Assembly: GCA_017994815.1 (NCBI GenBank)
Contig: JAGOJY010000002.1
Coordinates: 1-64,000 of the forward strand
Length of the DNA: 64,000 bases
Reading direction: 5' to 3'
DNA from: Acidobacteriota bacterium
GTDB lineage: Bacteria > Acidobacteriota > Polarisedimenticolia > J045
How positions within the stretch are numbered: position 1 is the stretch's first letter; every line of letters begins with the position of its first letter. Positions 9,470 through 18,225 of the stretch are shown here, one piece after another. The position numbers were made by a program, and so were the translations under genes. The notes under the pieces were generated by a model. The model was not told where the DNA came from, ran no database searches, and was given only the letters and a program-made list of their open reading frames with translations.

Positions 9470-10458
9470 GCGGGGCCGGCGTGGACACCGCGCAGCGCGG
9501 GGCGCGCCACCGCCACACCGTCGGCACGGCCGAGGACGGGCTGCGGCTGGACCGCTTCTGCGCCGCCCGGCACCCGGAGGAGTCGCGCTCGCGGCTCGCC
9601 GCGCTGATCCGCGACGGCGGCGTGAGCCGCAACGGCGAGCGCACCCGCCCGTCCGAGACGGTCCGCGCGGGTGACGTCGTCGAGATCGCCATCCCGCCGC
9701 GCGCGGACGCGCGCCTGCGACCGGAGGCGCTGCCGCTGGAAATCCTCTACGAGGACGACCAGCTCCTCGTCCTGGACAAGGCCGCGGGGATGGTCGTGCA
9801 CCCCGGCGCCGGCGCGCGCGAGGGGACGCTGGCGGCGGCCCTGCTGCACCGCGACCCGGCGCTGGCGGGCGTCGGCGGCGAGGGGCGCGCCGGGCTGGTC
9901 CACCGCCTCGACCGCGGCACGACCGGCCTGATGGTCGTGGCGCGCACGCCCGAGGCGCACCGCGTCCTGTCGGCGCAGTTCCGCGAGCGTGGCGTGGAGA
10001 AGGTCTACAACGCCGTCGTCTGGGGCCGCCCGCGCGAGCCGGCCGGCGAGATCGACCGGCCGGTCGGGCGCGACCCCGCGGCGCGGGTCCGCATGTCGAC
10101 GCGCGCCCCGCGCGGGCGCGCCGCGCTCAGTCGCTACGCGGTCGTGGAAGAAGTCCCCGGGTTCGCGCTGCTCGACGTGCGGATCCTGACGGGGCGCACG
10201 CACCAGGTCCGCGTGCACATGGCCGCGCTCGGCCACGCGCTGGTCGGCGACACGCTGTACGGCGGCGAGCGCTGGCGCGGCGTGCTCGAACCGGCACGGC
10301 GCCGCGCGGTGCGCGAGTTCGGCCGCCCCGCGCTGCACGCCGCGCGGCTCGCGTTCGACCACCCGCGGACGGGCGCGCGGATGACGTTCACCGCCCCGTG
10401 GCCGCAAGACCTGCGCGCCCTGTGGTCCGCGCTCGGCGGGACGCGGAGCGGCCCGTGA
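9466..10458 (+). CDS. rluD: RluA/RluD-family 23S rRNA pseudouridine synthase
   Basis: 330 residues. An N-terminal S4-like RNA-binding part (LRLDRFCAARHPEESRSRLAALI) is followed by the RluA catalytic domain with GLVHRLDRGTTGLMV. Asp149 in HRLDRGT is the catalytic residue. TGRTHQVRVHMA is the second conserved motif. It isomerises uridines in 23S rRNA. RluD is the most likely member because of the S4 domain, but RluC-type specificity is not excluded. The GTG at 9466 overlaps the lgt stop, and GTG 9481 is an alternative start. It overlaps the next gene by GTGA. Confidence 0.87.
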   Translation: MSGAGVDTAQRGARHRHTVGTAEDGLRLDRFCAARHPEESRSRLAALIRDGGVSRNGERTRPSETVRAGDVVEIAIPPRADARLRPEALPLEILYEDDQLLVLDKAAGMVVHPGAGAREGTLAAALLHRDPALAGVGGEGRAGLVHRLDRGTTGLMVVARTPEAHRVLSAQFRERGVEKVYNAVVWGRPREPAGEIDRPVGRDPAARVRMSTRAPRGRAALSRYAVVEEVPGFALLDVRILTGRTHQVRVHMAALGHALVGDTLYGGERWRGVLEPARRRAVREFGRPALHAARLAFDHPRTGARMTFTAPWPQDLRALWSALGGTRSGP

Positions 10459-11375
10459 CGCCGCGCGGCCCGCGCTACGCCATCGCCGGCGCCGGGCGCG
10501 CCGGCGGCGCGCTGGCCGCGGCGCTCGCCGCCGCCGGCGTCGGCGTGACGGTCTGGGACCGCGATCCGCGCCGGGCACGGCGTCTCGCCCGCGCCGCCGG
10601 CGCGCGCGCCGCGCCCTCGCTCGCGGCGGCGCTCGCCGGGGCGGACGTGCTCGTGATCGCCGCGAGCGACGCAGCCGTGCGCGGCGTGGCCGCGGCCGCC
10701 GCGCGGCGCTGGCCCGAGCCGGGGCCGCGCGCCGCGCTGCACATCGCGGGCGCATACGGCACGGAACTGCTCGACCCGCTCGCCCGGCGCGGCGCGGCGG
10801 CCGGCGTCTGCCACCCGCTGGTCCCGCTGAACGGGCCGGGGTCGGCGGACGCGCTCGCGGGCTGCTCCGCCGCGGTCTCCGGCGACGGCGCGGCCGGGCT
10901 GCGCGCGGCGCGGGCGCTGGCCCGGCTCGTCGGCGCGCGCCCGGTCGCGGTGCGCGACGCGTCGCGGCCTTTGGTCCACCTCGCCGCGGTGCTCGCGGCG
11001 GGCGACCTGCACGCGCTGCTCACGCTGTCCGAGGAACTCCTCGTGCTCGCGGGTGTCGGCCGCGCCCGGGCGCGCCGGATCGCGGCCGACCTCGCGTCCC
11101 GGGCGCTCGCGAACTTCGCCGGACCGGGCGGGACCGCGCGCCTGACCGGGCCCGCGGCGCGCGGCGACGACGCGACGCTGCGCCGGCACTTCGCCGCCCT
11201 TGCCGCGCGCAAGCTGTCCGCCTCGCCGGTCGCGGCGGCGCACCGCGCCCTGGCGCTGGCCGCGGCGGAGACGGCCTGCGCCGCCGGGGCGCTCCCGCCC
11301 GCGGCGCTGCGCCGCGTGCGGCGCGCGCTTTCGAGCTTGCCCCGGCCGGCAACGGTCCGTACCCTCGCCCCCTAG
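10455..11375 (+). CDS. Rossmann-fold DUF2520-type oxidoreductase-like protein
   Basis: 306 residues. The N-terminus has a dinucleotide-binding fold (AIAGAGRAGGALAAAL), with ADVLVIAASD at the strand-4 position. It is followed by CHPLVPLNGP and a helical C-terminal dimerisation half. This architecture matches the Rossmann-like/DUF2520 family, related to ketopantoate and F420-dependent reductases. The substrate is unknown. It is extremely Ala/Arg-rich, as expected at this GC content. A GTG start overlaps the rluD stop (GTGA), so it belongs to the lspA-lgt-rluD unit. Confidence 0.75.
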   Translation: MTPRGPRYAIAGAGRAGGALAAALAAAGVGVTVWDRDPRRARRLARAAGARAAPSLAAALAGADVLVIAASDAAVRGVAAAAARRWPEPGPRAALHIAGAYGTELLDPLARRGAAAGVCHPLVPLNGPGSADALAGCSAAVSGDGAAGLRAARALARLVGARPVAVRDASRPLVHLAAVLAAGDLHALLTLSEELLVLAGVGRARARRIAADLASRALANFAGPGGTARLTGPAARGDDATLRRHFAALAARKLSASPVAAAHRALALAAAETACAAGALPPAALRRVRRALSSLPRPATVRTLAP

Positions 11376-11398
11376 ATCCGACAAGAGGAGCCGTGTCG

Positions 11399-11995
11399 AT
11401 GGCCCGCCGTGCCTGCCTCCCCCTGCTCGTCGCCGTCGTCCTCGCGCTGGCCGGCGCCGCCGCGCTCGCCGCCAAGGGCACCATCGAGGTGCCGCCGAGG
11501 AGCAGCGACGGGACGTTCGAAGGCACCTGGTACCGCGTCGAGCCGGGCTGGAAGCAGGTGCTGCAGTTCCGCCGCGCCGGCGGGCAGGCCGACGGCCCGT
11601 GGGAGGTGCGCTTCCGCTGGCAGACCGGCGCCGGCTTCGACATCGACACCGGCTGGCAGTCCCGGACCGAGTTCACCTTCAACGGCTTCCCCGGCCTGCT
11701 GCTGCTGCAGCCGGATCCCGCGCGATCGGGCGACGACGAAGTGGTCCTCGGCTACCACCGCGAGCAGGACGGCGCGCGCAAGATGCACCTGGTCGAGGAG
11801 GGCGAGGCCCGCGTGTTCCGCGCGCACGAGGGGCGGGGATTGGTCTGGCTGCAGGATCCGCTGACGACGAGCGTGGTGCTCGGCGAGCCGATGTACCCCG
11901 ACGAGGTCCAGGACAAGCCGCGCCGCGAGCAGCGGGTGTGGATCTTCATGAAGGCCAGCAACCGCATCATCGAGTGGGACGAGGTTCCCTGGTAA
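11399..11995 (+). CDS. Secreted protein of unknown function
   Basis: A 198-residue protein with a clear signal peptide (LLVAVVLALAGAAALAAKG), hence periplasmic or outer-surface. The mature part is rich in Trp, Asp and aromatic residues (GTWYRVEPGWKQVLQF, FNGFPGLLLLQPDP) and looks beta-sheet-like. No family was recognised. AAGAGGAG upstream favours ATG 11399 (8-nt spacing) over GTG 11393. It lies 23 nt after the DUF2520 gene and may be the last gene of that operon. Confidence 0.7.
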   Translation: MARRACLPLLVAVVLALAGAAALAAKGTIEVPPRSSDGTFEGTWYRVEPGWKQVLQFRRAGGQADGPWEVRFRWQTGAGFDIDTGWQSRTEFTFNGFPGLLLLQPDPARSGDDEVVLGYHREQDGARKMHLVEEGEARVFRAHEGRGLVWLQDPLTTSVVLGEPMYPDEVQDKPRREQRVWIFMKASNRIIEWDEVPW

Positions 11996-12132
11996 GACCG
12001 CGCTTCCCGCCCCGGCAATGGGCCCGGGCCCCGTTTCGGGCGCCCCGCGCGGGCAGGTGGTAACCTCCGGCTCGCCCCCGGTTTGGGGGGTCCTGCACCA
12101 TCGTCCCAGGGACGAGCCGAGGCAAAAATCCA

Positions 12133-12657
12133 GTGAATGTCGCCGAAATGCCCCCGCGCAACGAACAGGAGCGGCTCCTCGAGCGCCTCCGGGGCCACGC
12201 CCGGGAGGTCGGCGCTTCGTTCGGACTCGTCCCGCGCTCGGTCCGCTGGACGCGCCGCGACGCGAAGGTCTACGGAGTCTGCGACATAGATGGGAACATC
12301 AGGATCCGCCTGCGGTCATTGGTCACCGGCAAGCCGCTCAAGTACTCGTCGCTCGTCTCGACGCTGTGCCACGAAATGGCGCACCTGCGCCACTTCCACC
12401 ACGGCCGGGATTTCTCCCGCCTGTACCGCGCCCTCCTGGGGCGGGCGCGCGCCCTGGGGATCTACCAGCCCGCCCGGACCGGCCGGCCGGCCCCGCGGCT
12501 CGGCTCGGGGCGGGTCCGCGTCGACGTCGCCGCGTCGGTCCGCCCGCGGACGCCCCGCGGGGCCGCGCGGCAGCAGCGGGTCAGGTCGGCCGCGACTCCA
12601 GCGCCGGGGCGTCGAGCAGCTCGCCCTTCGGGATCAGCACCAGCCCCTCGGGCGTGA
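12133..12657 (+). CDS. YgjP/WLM-like zinc metallopeptidase
   Basis: 174 residues. The core contains LCHEMAHLRHFHHGRDF, a zinc HExxH with a second His-rich segment as in the YgjP/SprT-like M48-related families. It is preceded by a compact beta region. The C-terminal 60 residues are Arg/Pro/Ala-rich and probably disordered. The 3' end overlaps the convergent glgC 3' end by 77 nt. The start is uncertain: GTG 12133, or ATG 12148 five codons later. No Shine-Dalgarno is obvious. The substrate is unknown. Confidence 0.7.
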   Translation: MNVAEMPPRNEQERLLERLRGHAREVGASFGLVPRSVRWTRRDAKVYGVCDIDGNIRIRLRSLVTGKPLKYSSLVSTLCHEMAHLRHFHHGRDFSRLYRALLGRARALGIYQPARTGRPAPRLGSGRVRVDVAASVRPRTPRGAARQQRVRSAATPAPGRRAARPSGSAPAPRA

Positions 12658-13864
12658 CGGTGAAGCGCGCGCTGTCGGCCTCGTGGTCGACCCCGATGCG
12701 CGCGCCGGCCGGGATGACGACCCTCTTGTCGACGATCGCGCGGCGCACGATCGCGTGCCGGCCGACGACGACGCCGTCCATCAGGATGCTGTCGGAAACC
12801 TGCGACCAGGAGTTGATCCGGCAGTAGGGGCCGAGGATCGAGCGCTCGACGTGCCCGCCGCTGATGATCACGCCGGTCGAGACCAGCGAGTCGAGCGCGG
12901 TGCCGATGCGGCCCGCCTCGCCCCCGGCGAAAACGAACTTCGCCGGCGCGGCCTGGATCGGCGCCGAGCGAATCGGCCACGCCGGGTCGTAAAGGTTGAA
13001 CTGCGGGGTGACCGAGATCAGGTCCATGTTGGCGTCGAAGTAGGCGTCCACGGTCCCGATGTCGCGCCAGTACGGGCGCGGGTCGCTGCCGGCCCCGCGG
13101 TAGCGGTGCGCGAACACGCGCGCCCCCCCGCGGACCATCGACGGCAGGACGTCGTGGCCGAAATCGTGGCTCGAATCGCCGCGCCGCGCGTCGCGGCACA
13201 CCGCCTGGACCAGGCTCTCGGTGCGGAACAGGTACACGCCCATGTTGGCCACGACGTCGGGGCCGGACGGATCGATGTCCTTCGGCTTCTCGCGGAAGCC
13301 GACGACCACGCCGGCGGGGTCCACCTCGACCACGCCGAAGCGGTTGGCCTCCCGCGCCGGGACGCTGAGCACCGCCAGGGTCGCGTCGGCCTGCTGCTCG
13401 AGGTGCTCGGCCAGCATCTCGCGGTAGTCCATGCGGTAGATGTGGTCGCCCGAGAGGATCATCACGTGCTCGGGCCGCTCTTCTTCGAGCGTGTAGATGT
13501 TCTGGTAGATCGCGTCCGCCGTGCCGAGGTACCACGTCGTGCCGATCCGGAGCTGCGGCGGGACCGTGTAGATGTACTCGCCGAGCTCGGCGGAGTAGAT
13601 GCTCCAGCCCTGCGTGACGTGCCGCATCAGGGAGGCCGACTTGTACTGGATCAGCAGGTAGATCCGCCGCAGGCCCGAGTTCATGCAGTTGGACAGCGTG
13701 AAGTCGATGATCCGGTACGTGCCGCCGAACGGCACGGCCGGCTTGGACCGGTCGCGCGTCAACGGGTACAGGCGCTCGCCCTTGCCGCCGGCGAGGACGA
13801 ACGTCAGGACGCGCTTGAGCGACTCGGGGTGCAGAGACCGGCGGTCCGGCCCCGTGCTGGCCAT
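12581..13864 (-). CDS. glgC: Glucose-1-phosphate adenylyltransferase (ADP-glucose pyrophosphorylase)
   Basis: A 427-residue enzyme making ADP-glucose for glycogen synthesis. The N-terminus carries the nucleotide signature LAGGKGERLYPLTRDRSKPA and YRIIDFTLSNCMNSG. The middle has GTADAIYQN and FREKP. The C-terminus is a left-handed beta-helix (YCRINSWSQVSDSILMDGV). It starts at an ATG with GGAGGAAA upstream. It is the third gene after a kinase and a response regulator on the same strand, suggesting that carbon storage is tied to that signalling pair. Confidence 0.95.
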   Translation of the reverse strand: MASTGPDRRSLHPESLKRVLTFVLAGGKGERLYPLTRDRSKPAVPFGGTYRIIDFTLSNCMNSGLRRIYLLIQYKSASLMRHVTQGWSIYSAELGEYIYTVPPQLRIGTTWYLGTADAIYQNIYTLEEERPEHVMILSGDHIYRMDYREMLAEHLEQQADATLAVLSVPAREANRFGVVEVDPAGVVVGFREKPKDIDPSGPDVVANMGVYLFRTESLVQAVCRDARRGDSSHDFGHDVLPSMVRGGARVFAHRYRGAGSDPRPYWRDIGTVDAYFDANMDLISVTPQFNLYDPAWPIRSAPIQAAPAKFVFAGGEAGRIGTALDSLVSTGVIISGGHVERSILGPYCRINSWSQVSDSILMDGVVVGRHAIVRRAIVDKRVVIPAGARIGVDHEADSARFTVTPEGLVLIPKGELLDAPALESRPT

Positions 13865-13907
13865 CGATTTCCTCCGGCGGCGCGGCGGCCGCGCGTTGGA
13901 TCGCGGT

Positions 13908-14285
13908 TCAGTCGTGGAAGCCGAGGTGCTCGCGCTCCTCGAGCAGCTTCTTGATCGTCCGTTTCAGCTCGTCGGTGTCGGGGCCCTTGGTCACGTAGGC
14001 GTCGGCGGCCCACGACGTGAAGTCGTCGCGGTACGAATCGTACGCCGTGTTGAGCACGATCGGGATCCGCCGGTCGCGGTCGAGGATGCGCGCCATCGCC
14101 TCGAGCCCGTTCATGCCCGGCATGCGGATGTCGAGCACGACGAGATCGGGCCGGCTGCTCTCGAAGGCGCGGATCCCCTCCTCCGCGGTCGCCGCCTCGA
14201 GCACGGTGTACCCCTCGTCCTCGAGGTCCTTGCGGTACAGGAGCCTCAGGTGCGGCTCATCGTCCACGATCAGGATGCTCGGCAT
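13908..14285 (-). CDS. Single-domain response regulator
   Basis: 125 residues, receiver domain only. The phosphorylation machinery is complete: VDDEP with Asp8/Asp9, phospho-Asp52 in VVLDIRMPG, Thr80 region NTAYDS, and Lys100 in YVTKGPD. With no output domain it must act by protein contact or as a phosphorelay intermediate. It starts 1 nt after the stop codon of the upstream kinase gene, making the kinase the expected phosphodonor. glgC follows 43 nt downstream. Confidence 0.92.
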   Translation of the reverse strand: MPSILIVDDEPHLRLLYRKDLEDEGYTVLEAATAEEGIRAFESSRPDLVVLDIRMPGMNGLEAMARILDRDRRIPIVLNTAYDSYRDDFTSWAADAYVTKGPDTDELKRTIKKLLEEREHLGFHD

Positions 14286-14286
14286 G

Positions 14287-16410
14287 TCATGCCTCGTCGT
14301 CGCGCGGGCTGCCCGGCTGGAGTGGGCGGAGCACGATGCGGAAGCGCGCTCCTTCGCCCGGCCGGCTGTCCGCCGTCAGTGACCCGCCGCACTGCGCCAC
14401 CAGGCGCTTGGAGAGCGGCAGGCCGAGCCCCGTGCCCCCCACCTTCGTGGTGAAGAACGGTTCGAAGATCTTGTCCAGCCGGTCGGGGCTGATCCCCGGG
14501 CCGTTGTCCTCGACCACCAGGTGGACCGCTTCCTTGAGCCGCTGCGCGCGCACCGTCACCTTGCCGCGGTAGCCCACCGCCTCGATCGCGTTGCGCAGCA
14601 GGTTGTCGAGCACTTCCAGGAGGATGTCGCGGTTGCCGACGACGTTCGGCAGCCCGGGTTCGACCCGCGCCGCGAGCCGCACGCGGTGCTCGAGCGCCTG
14701 GTCGCGATAGCGCGCGACCGCCGCGTCGACGATCTCCCCCGGGTCGACCGCTTCCTGCGCGGGCGCGCGCGCGAGGCGGACCTCCTGGCGGATCCGGGCC
14801 AGGATCGCCTCCATGCGCGTGGCCTCCTCCATCAGGATCCGCACGTCGTCCGCCCGCGGGTCCTCGGGGCCGAGCGCGCGCGACAGGCGCCGCGAGAAGC
14901 CGCCGATGACCGACAGCGGGTTGCGGATCTGGTGCACGATCTCGGCCGCCAGCTCGCCGATCGCCGACATGCGCTCGGCCTTGAGCACCTGCACCTGCAG
15001 GTTGCGCAACCGCGAGTTGGCCTCGCGCAGGTCCTCCAGCCGCTGCGCCAGCTCGTCGTGCAGCCGCGAGCGCTCGATCGCCCCGGCGGCGGTCGCCGCC
15101 ACCATCGCCGCCAGGCCGAGGAGATCCTCGTCCAGCGCGCTCGAGCCCGGCACCGCCGAGCCGACCAGCACGCCGAGCCTCTTGCCCTGGTTGAACAGCG
15201 GCGCGAGCAACAGCGGCGCGCCCTCGGCGAGGGTGGCGATGCGCGGCTCGATCAGGAGTTCCGGCGCGCCCGGCTTGAGCTGCAGCGGGCGCGACATGCC
15301 GAGCGCGGCGACGAGCGGGTGCTGCAGCCGCTCCAGCGGCACGACGTAGCGCCGGACGAGGCTCTCGATCGCGCGGTCGCCCGGACTGGGCAGGCCGAAG
15401 GCGAGCGCCTCGAGATCCTGCCCCTGGACCTCACGCGCCAGCGGCCCTTCGACCGCCGGCCGGCGGCGGGCCAGCCGGCCGCGGACCATCGCCTTGTCCT
15501 CGTCGACGAGGAACAGCGCGGCCATGTCGAGGCCGATGCCGCCCGGGTGCACGACCGCCGAGAGGATCACCCGCAGCACCTGGTCCAGGCGCACGGTGCG
15601 CGCGAGGACGAGCCCCGTCTCGCGCAGGAGGCTCAGCTCGGCGACCTTGCGCGACAGCGCCTCGTTCAGGACGCGCTGGCGCGTCATGTCGGTGAGCACC
15701 GCCACCGCGCCGGCGACGCGGCCGGCCGGGCCCGGGACGGCGGCCACGCACAGCCGGACCACGCGGCGTTCGCCGCTCACGCCGATCGTCAGCTCGCGCT
15801 CGTCGAGGGCGACCTCGCCCGACGCGAGATCCGCCAGTTGCGCCGGGACCCCCGCCCCGTCCGGGAACAGCTCGGCGATGCCGCGCCCGCGCAGCTCCCG
15901 GTCGGCGATCCCGAGCAGCGCGCAGGCCGCCGGGTTGCCGCCGATCACGCGCAGGTCGGCGTCGAGCAGCAGCACGCCCGTGGGGACGTGGCGCAACCCC
16001 TCGGACAGGACGCGCTCGCGGAACAGGCCGTACCCATCGTCCGCGGCGGCGCCGGCGTCGATCACGACCTCGAGGATTTCGGATTCCGAGACCTTGAGCT
16101 GCAACAGCAGCCGGCGCTGGCCGCCCGAGCCGGGGCGCGCGTCCGGGATCCAGGCCCGGTGCGGCTGGCCCGTCGCCAGCACGTCCGCGAGGCCGCAGGC
16201 GATGCAGTCGGCCTCGCGCCGCCACAGCCGGCCGTGGCAGTCCCCGCCGATCACCTCCGCGCCGCGGTTCTCGACGAGCGAGCGGCTGGCCCAGAGCACG
16301 GTCCCCTCGCCCGAGACGAGCGCGCACTGGACGCCGTGCCGATCGAGCAGGTCCAGCACGTCGCTTGACCCGATCCGAACGCCCGGGATGGCCTGGCGGT
16401 CAGCGGACAT
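14287..16410 (-). CDS. Multi-sensor histidine kinase (PAS-PAS-GAF-HisKA-HATPase)
   Basis: 707 residues. PAS 1 (about 15-140) contains a Cys58/Cys69/Cys72 pattern (DCHGRLWRREADCIACG) of the kind seen in many PAS domains of anaerobes. PAS 2 (about 150-265; LRVIGGNPAACALLGI) follows. A GAF-like domain (about 300-440) precedes a coiled coil, then HisKA with VHQIRNPLSVIGGFSRR (His493 phosphoacceptor) and HATPase (VVEDNGPGIS, GTGLGLPLSKRL). No transmembrane segment is evident, so it is probably cytosolic. ATG 16410 is preceded by GAGGAG, and a TATACT -10 lies 32 nt upstream. It pairs with the adjacent receiver protein. Confidence 0.92.
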   Translation of the reverse strand: MSADRQAIPGVRIGSSDVLDLLDRHGVQCALVSGEGTVLWASRSLVENRGAEVIGGDCHGRLWRREADCIACGLADVLATGQPHRAWIPDARPGSGGQRRLLLQLKVSESEILEVVIDAGAAADDGYGLFRERVLSEGLRHVPTGVLLLDADLRVIGGNPAACALLGIADRELRGRGIAELFPDGAGVPAQLADLASGEVALDERELTIGVSGERRVVRLCVAAVPGPAGRVAGAVAVLTDMTRQRVLNEALSRKVAELSLLRETGLVLARTVRLDQVLRVILSAVVHPGGIGLDMAALFLVDEDKAMVRGRLARRRPAVEGPLAREVQGQDLEALAFGLPSPGDRAIESLVRRYVVPLERLQHPLVAALGMSRPLQLKPGAPELLIEPRIATLAEGAPLLLAPLFNQGKRLGVLVGSAVPGSSALDEDLLGLAAMVAATAAGAIERSRLHDELAQRLEDLREANSRLRNLQVQVLKAERMSAIGELAAEIVHQIRNPLSVIGGFSRRLSRALGPEDPRADDVRILMEEATRMEAILARIRQEVRLARAPAQEAVDPGEIVDAAVARYRDQALEHRVRLAARVEPGLPNVVGNRDILLEVLDNLLRNAIEAVGYRGKVTVRAQRLKEAVHLVVEDNGPGISPDRLDKIFEPFFTTKVGGTGLGLPLSKRLVAQCGGSLTADSRPGEGARFRIVLRPLQPGSPRDDEA

Positions 16411-16441
16411 CCGCTCCTCGGGAAAGCTGCGGGGCGGCGCC

Positions 16442-16447
16442 AGTATA
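16442..16447 (-). promoter_or_regulatory. Candidate -10 element for kinase-regulator-glgC operon
   Basis: TATACT on the minus strand in the 165-nt divergent region between the kinase gene and pruA, 31 nt upstream of the kinase ATG. The -35 region is GC-rich without a consensus match. Confidence 0.45.
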
Positions 16448-16575
16448 GCCGCCCCGAACCGCGCGGCGGCCGGCCGCGCCGCGCCCCGGCTGCGCGCGGC
16501 GACCGGCGTCGCTATCCTGTTGCCCCTCCCACCCGCGGGAACAACCGCCGTTCCGCGCACCCGAGAGGTCTGTCC

Positions 16576-18225
16576 ATGGCCAACGCCGTGTTCCGCGTCC
16601 CGTCCCCGTTCAACGAACCCGTGAAGAGCTACGCCCCCGGCACCCCCGAGCGCGCCGAGATCCGGCGGCGGCTGGAGGAGATGGCCGGCGAGACGATGGA
16701 GATTCCGTGCGTCATCGGCGGCCGCGCGGTGCGCACCGGCCGGACGCTCGAGCAGCGGATCCCGCACGACCACCGACGCGTGCTCGCTCGCGTGCACCAG
16801 GCCGGCCCGCGCGAGGTCCAGGCCGCGATCCGGGCCGCCGGCGAAGCCTGGCAGAGCTGGTCGCGGATGCCGTTCGAGGCCCGCGCGGCGGTGTTCCTCA
16901 AGGCCGCGGAGATCCTCGCCGGCCCGCTGCGCGCCGAGGCCAACGCCGCGACGATGCTCGGCCAGAGCAAGACCGTGCACCAGGCCGAGATCGACGCCGC
17001 CTGCGAGCTGATCGACTTCTGGCGCTTCAACGTCCAGTACGCGCAGCAGATCTACGCCGACCAGCCGTCGTCGGCGCCCGGCACGTGGAACTACATGGAC
17101 TACCGGGCGCTCGAGGGGTTCGTGCTGGCGATCACGCCGTTCAACTTCACCTCGATCGGCGGCAACCTGCCGACCGCGCCGGCGATCATGGGCAACACGG
17201 TGCTGTGGAAACCGGCCTCGACCGCGGTCGCGTCCTCGTACGTGATCTTCCGCGTGCTCGAGGCGGCCGGCCTGCCGCCGGGGGTGGTCAACTTCGTCCC
17301 CGGGCCGGGGTCGGTCGTCGGGCCGCTGGTCCTCGAACGGCGCGAGCTGGCCGGCCTGCACTTCACCGGTTCGACCGACACGTTCAACGCGATCTGGCAG
17401 AAGGTCGGCACCAACATCGGCAACTACCGCACCTACCCGCGGCTGGTCGGCGAAACCGGCGGCAAGGACTTCGTCTTCGTCCACGCCTCGGCCGACCCGG
17501 ACGAGGTCGCGACCGCGCTGGTACGCGGCGCCTTCGAGTACCAGGGCCAGAAGTGCTCGGCCGCGTCCCGCGCCTACATCCCGCAGTCGCTGTGGGCGCG
17601 GATCCGCCGCCGCATGCGCGAGCAGCTGGCCGAGATCAAGGTCGGCGACGTGCGCGAGTTCTCGAACTTCATGGGCGCGGTGATCGACGCCGCCTCGTTC
17701 CGCAAGCTGACCGGCGCCATCGCGCAGGCGAAGCGCTCGAGCACCGCGACGATCGTCGCCGGCGGCGAGTCGAACGGCAAGATCGGCTACTTCATCGAGC
17801 CGACGGTGATCCAGTTCGAGGATCCGAAGCACCGCATCATGCGCGAGGAGCTGTTCGGCCCGGTGCTCGCGGTCCACGTCTACCCCGACCGCGAGCTGGA
17901 CGAGGCCCTGCACCTGTGCGACACCGGCAGCCCGTACGGGCTCACCGGCGCGGTGTTCGCCCGCGACCGGCTCGTGATCCAGGCGATCTCGGCCGCGCTG
18001 CGCCACGCCGCGGGCAATTTCTACATCAACGACAAGCCGACCGGCGCGGTCGTCGGGCAGCAGCCGTTCGGCGGCGGCCGGGCCTCGGGCACCAACGACA
18101 AGGCGGGATCGCCGCTGAACCTGATCCGCTGGACCTCGCCGCGCGCGATCAAGGAACTGTTCGTGCCGCCGAAGGACTTCCGCTACCCGTTCCTGCTGCC
18201 GGACGCCGGGGAGGACCGGCCGTGA
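16576..18225 (+). CDS. pruA: L-glutamate gamma-semialdehyde dehydrogenase (1-pyrroline-5-carboxylate dehydrogenase)
   Basis: A 549-residue aldehyde dehydrogenase that oxidises glutamate semialdehyde to glutamate in proline catabolism. It is the monofunctional, ALDH4-like type. Signatures are ITPFNFTSIGGNLPTAPA, the general base Glu293 in GETGGKDF, and the catalytic Cys327 in GQKCSAASR. No proline dehydrogenase (PutA/PRODH) is present in the window. The ATG has GAGAGG upstream. The stop overlaps the GTG of the following aminotransferase gene, which may process the glutamate formed. Confidence 0.95.
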   Translation: MANAVFRVPSPFNEPVKSYAPGTPERAEIRRRLEEMAGETMEIPCVIGGRAVRTGRTLEQRIPHDHRRVLARVHQAGPREVQAAIRAAGEAWQSWSRMPFEARAAVFLKAAEILAGPLRAEANAATMLGQSKTVHQAEIDAACELIDFWRFNVQYAQQIYADQPSSAPGTWNYMDYRALEGFVLAITPFNFTSIGGNLPTAPAIMGNTVLWKPASTAVASSYVIFRVLEAAGLPPGVVNFVPGPGSVVGPLVLERRELAGLHFTGSTDTFNAIWQKVGTNIGNYRTYPRLVGETGGKDFVFVHASADPDEVATALVRGAFEYQGQKCSAASRAYIPQSLWARIRRRMREQLAEIKVGDVREFSNFMGAVIDAASFRKLTGAIAQAKRSSTATIVAGGESNGKIGYFIEPTVIQFEDPKHRIMREELFGPVLAVHVYPDRELDEALHLCDTGSPYGLTGAVFARDRLVIQAISAALRHAAGNFYINDKPTGAVVGQQPFGGGRASGTNDKAGSPLNLIRWTSPRAIKELFVPPKDFRYPFLLPDAGEDRP

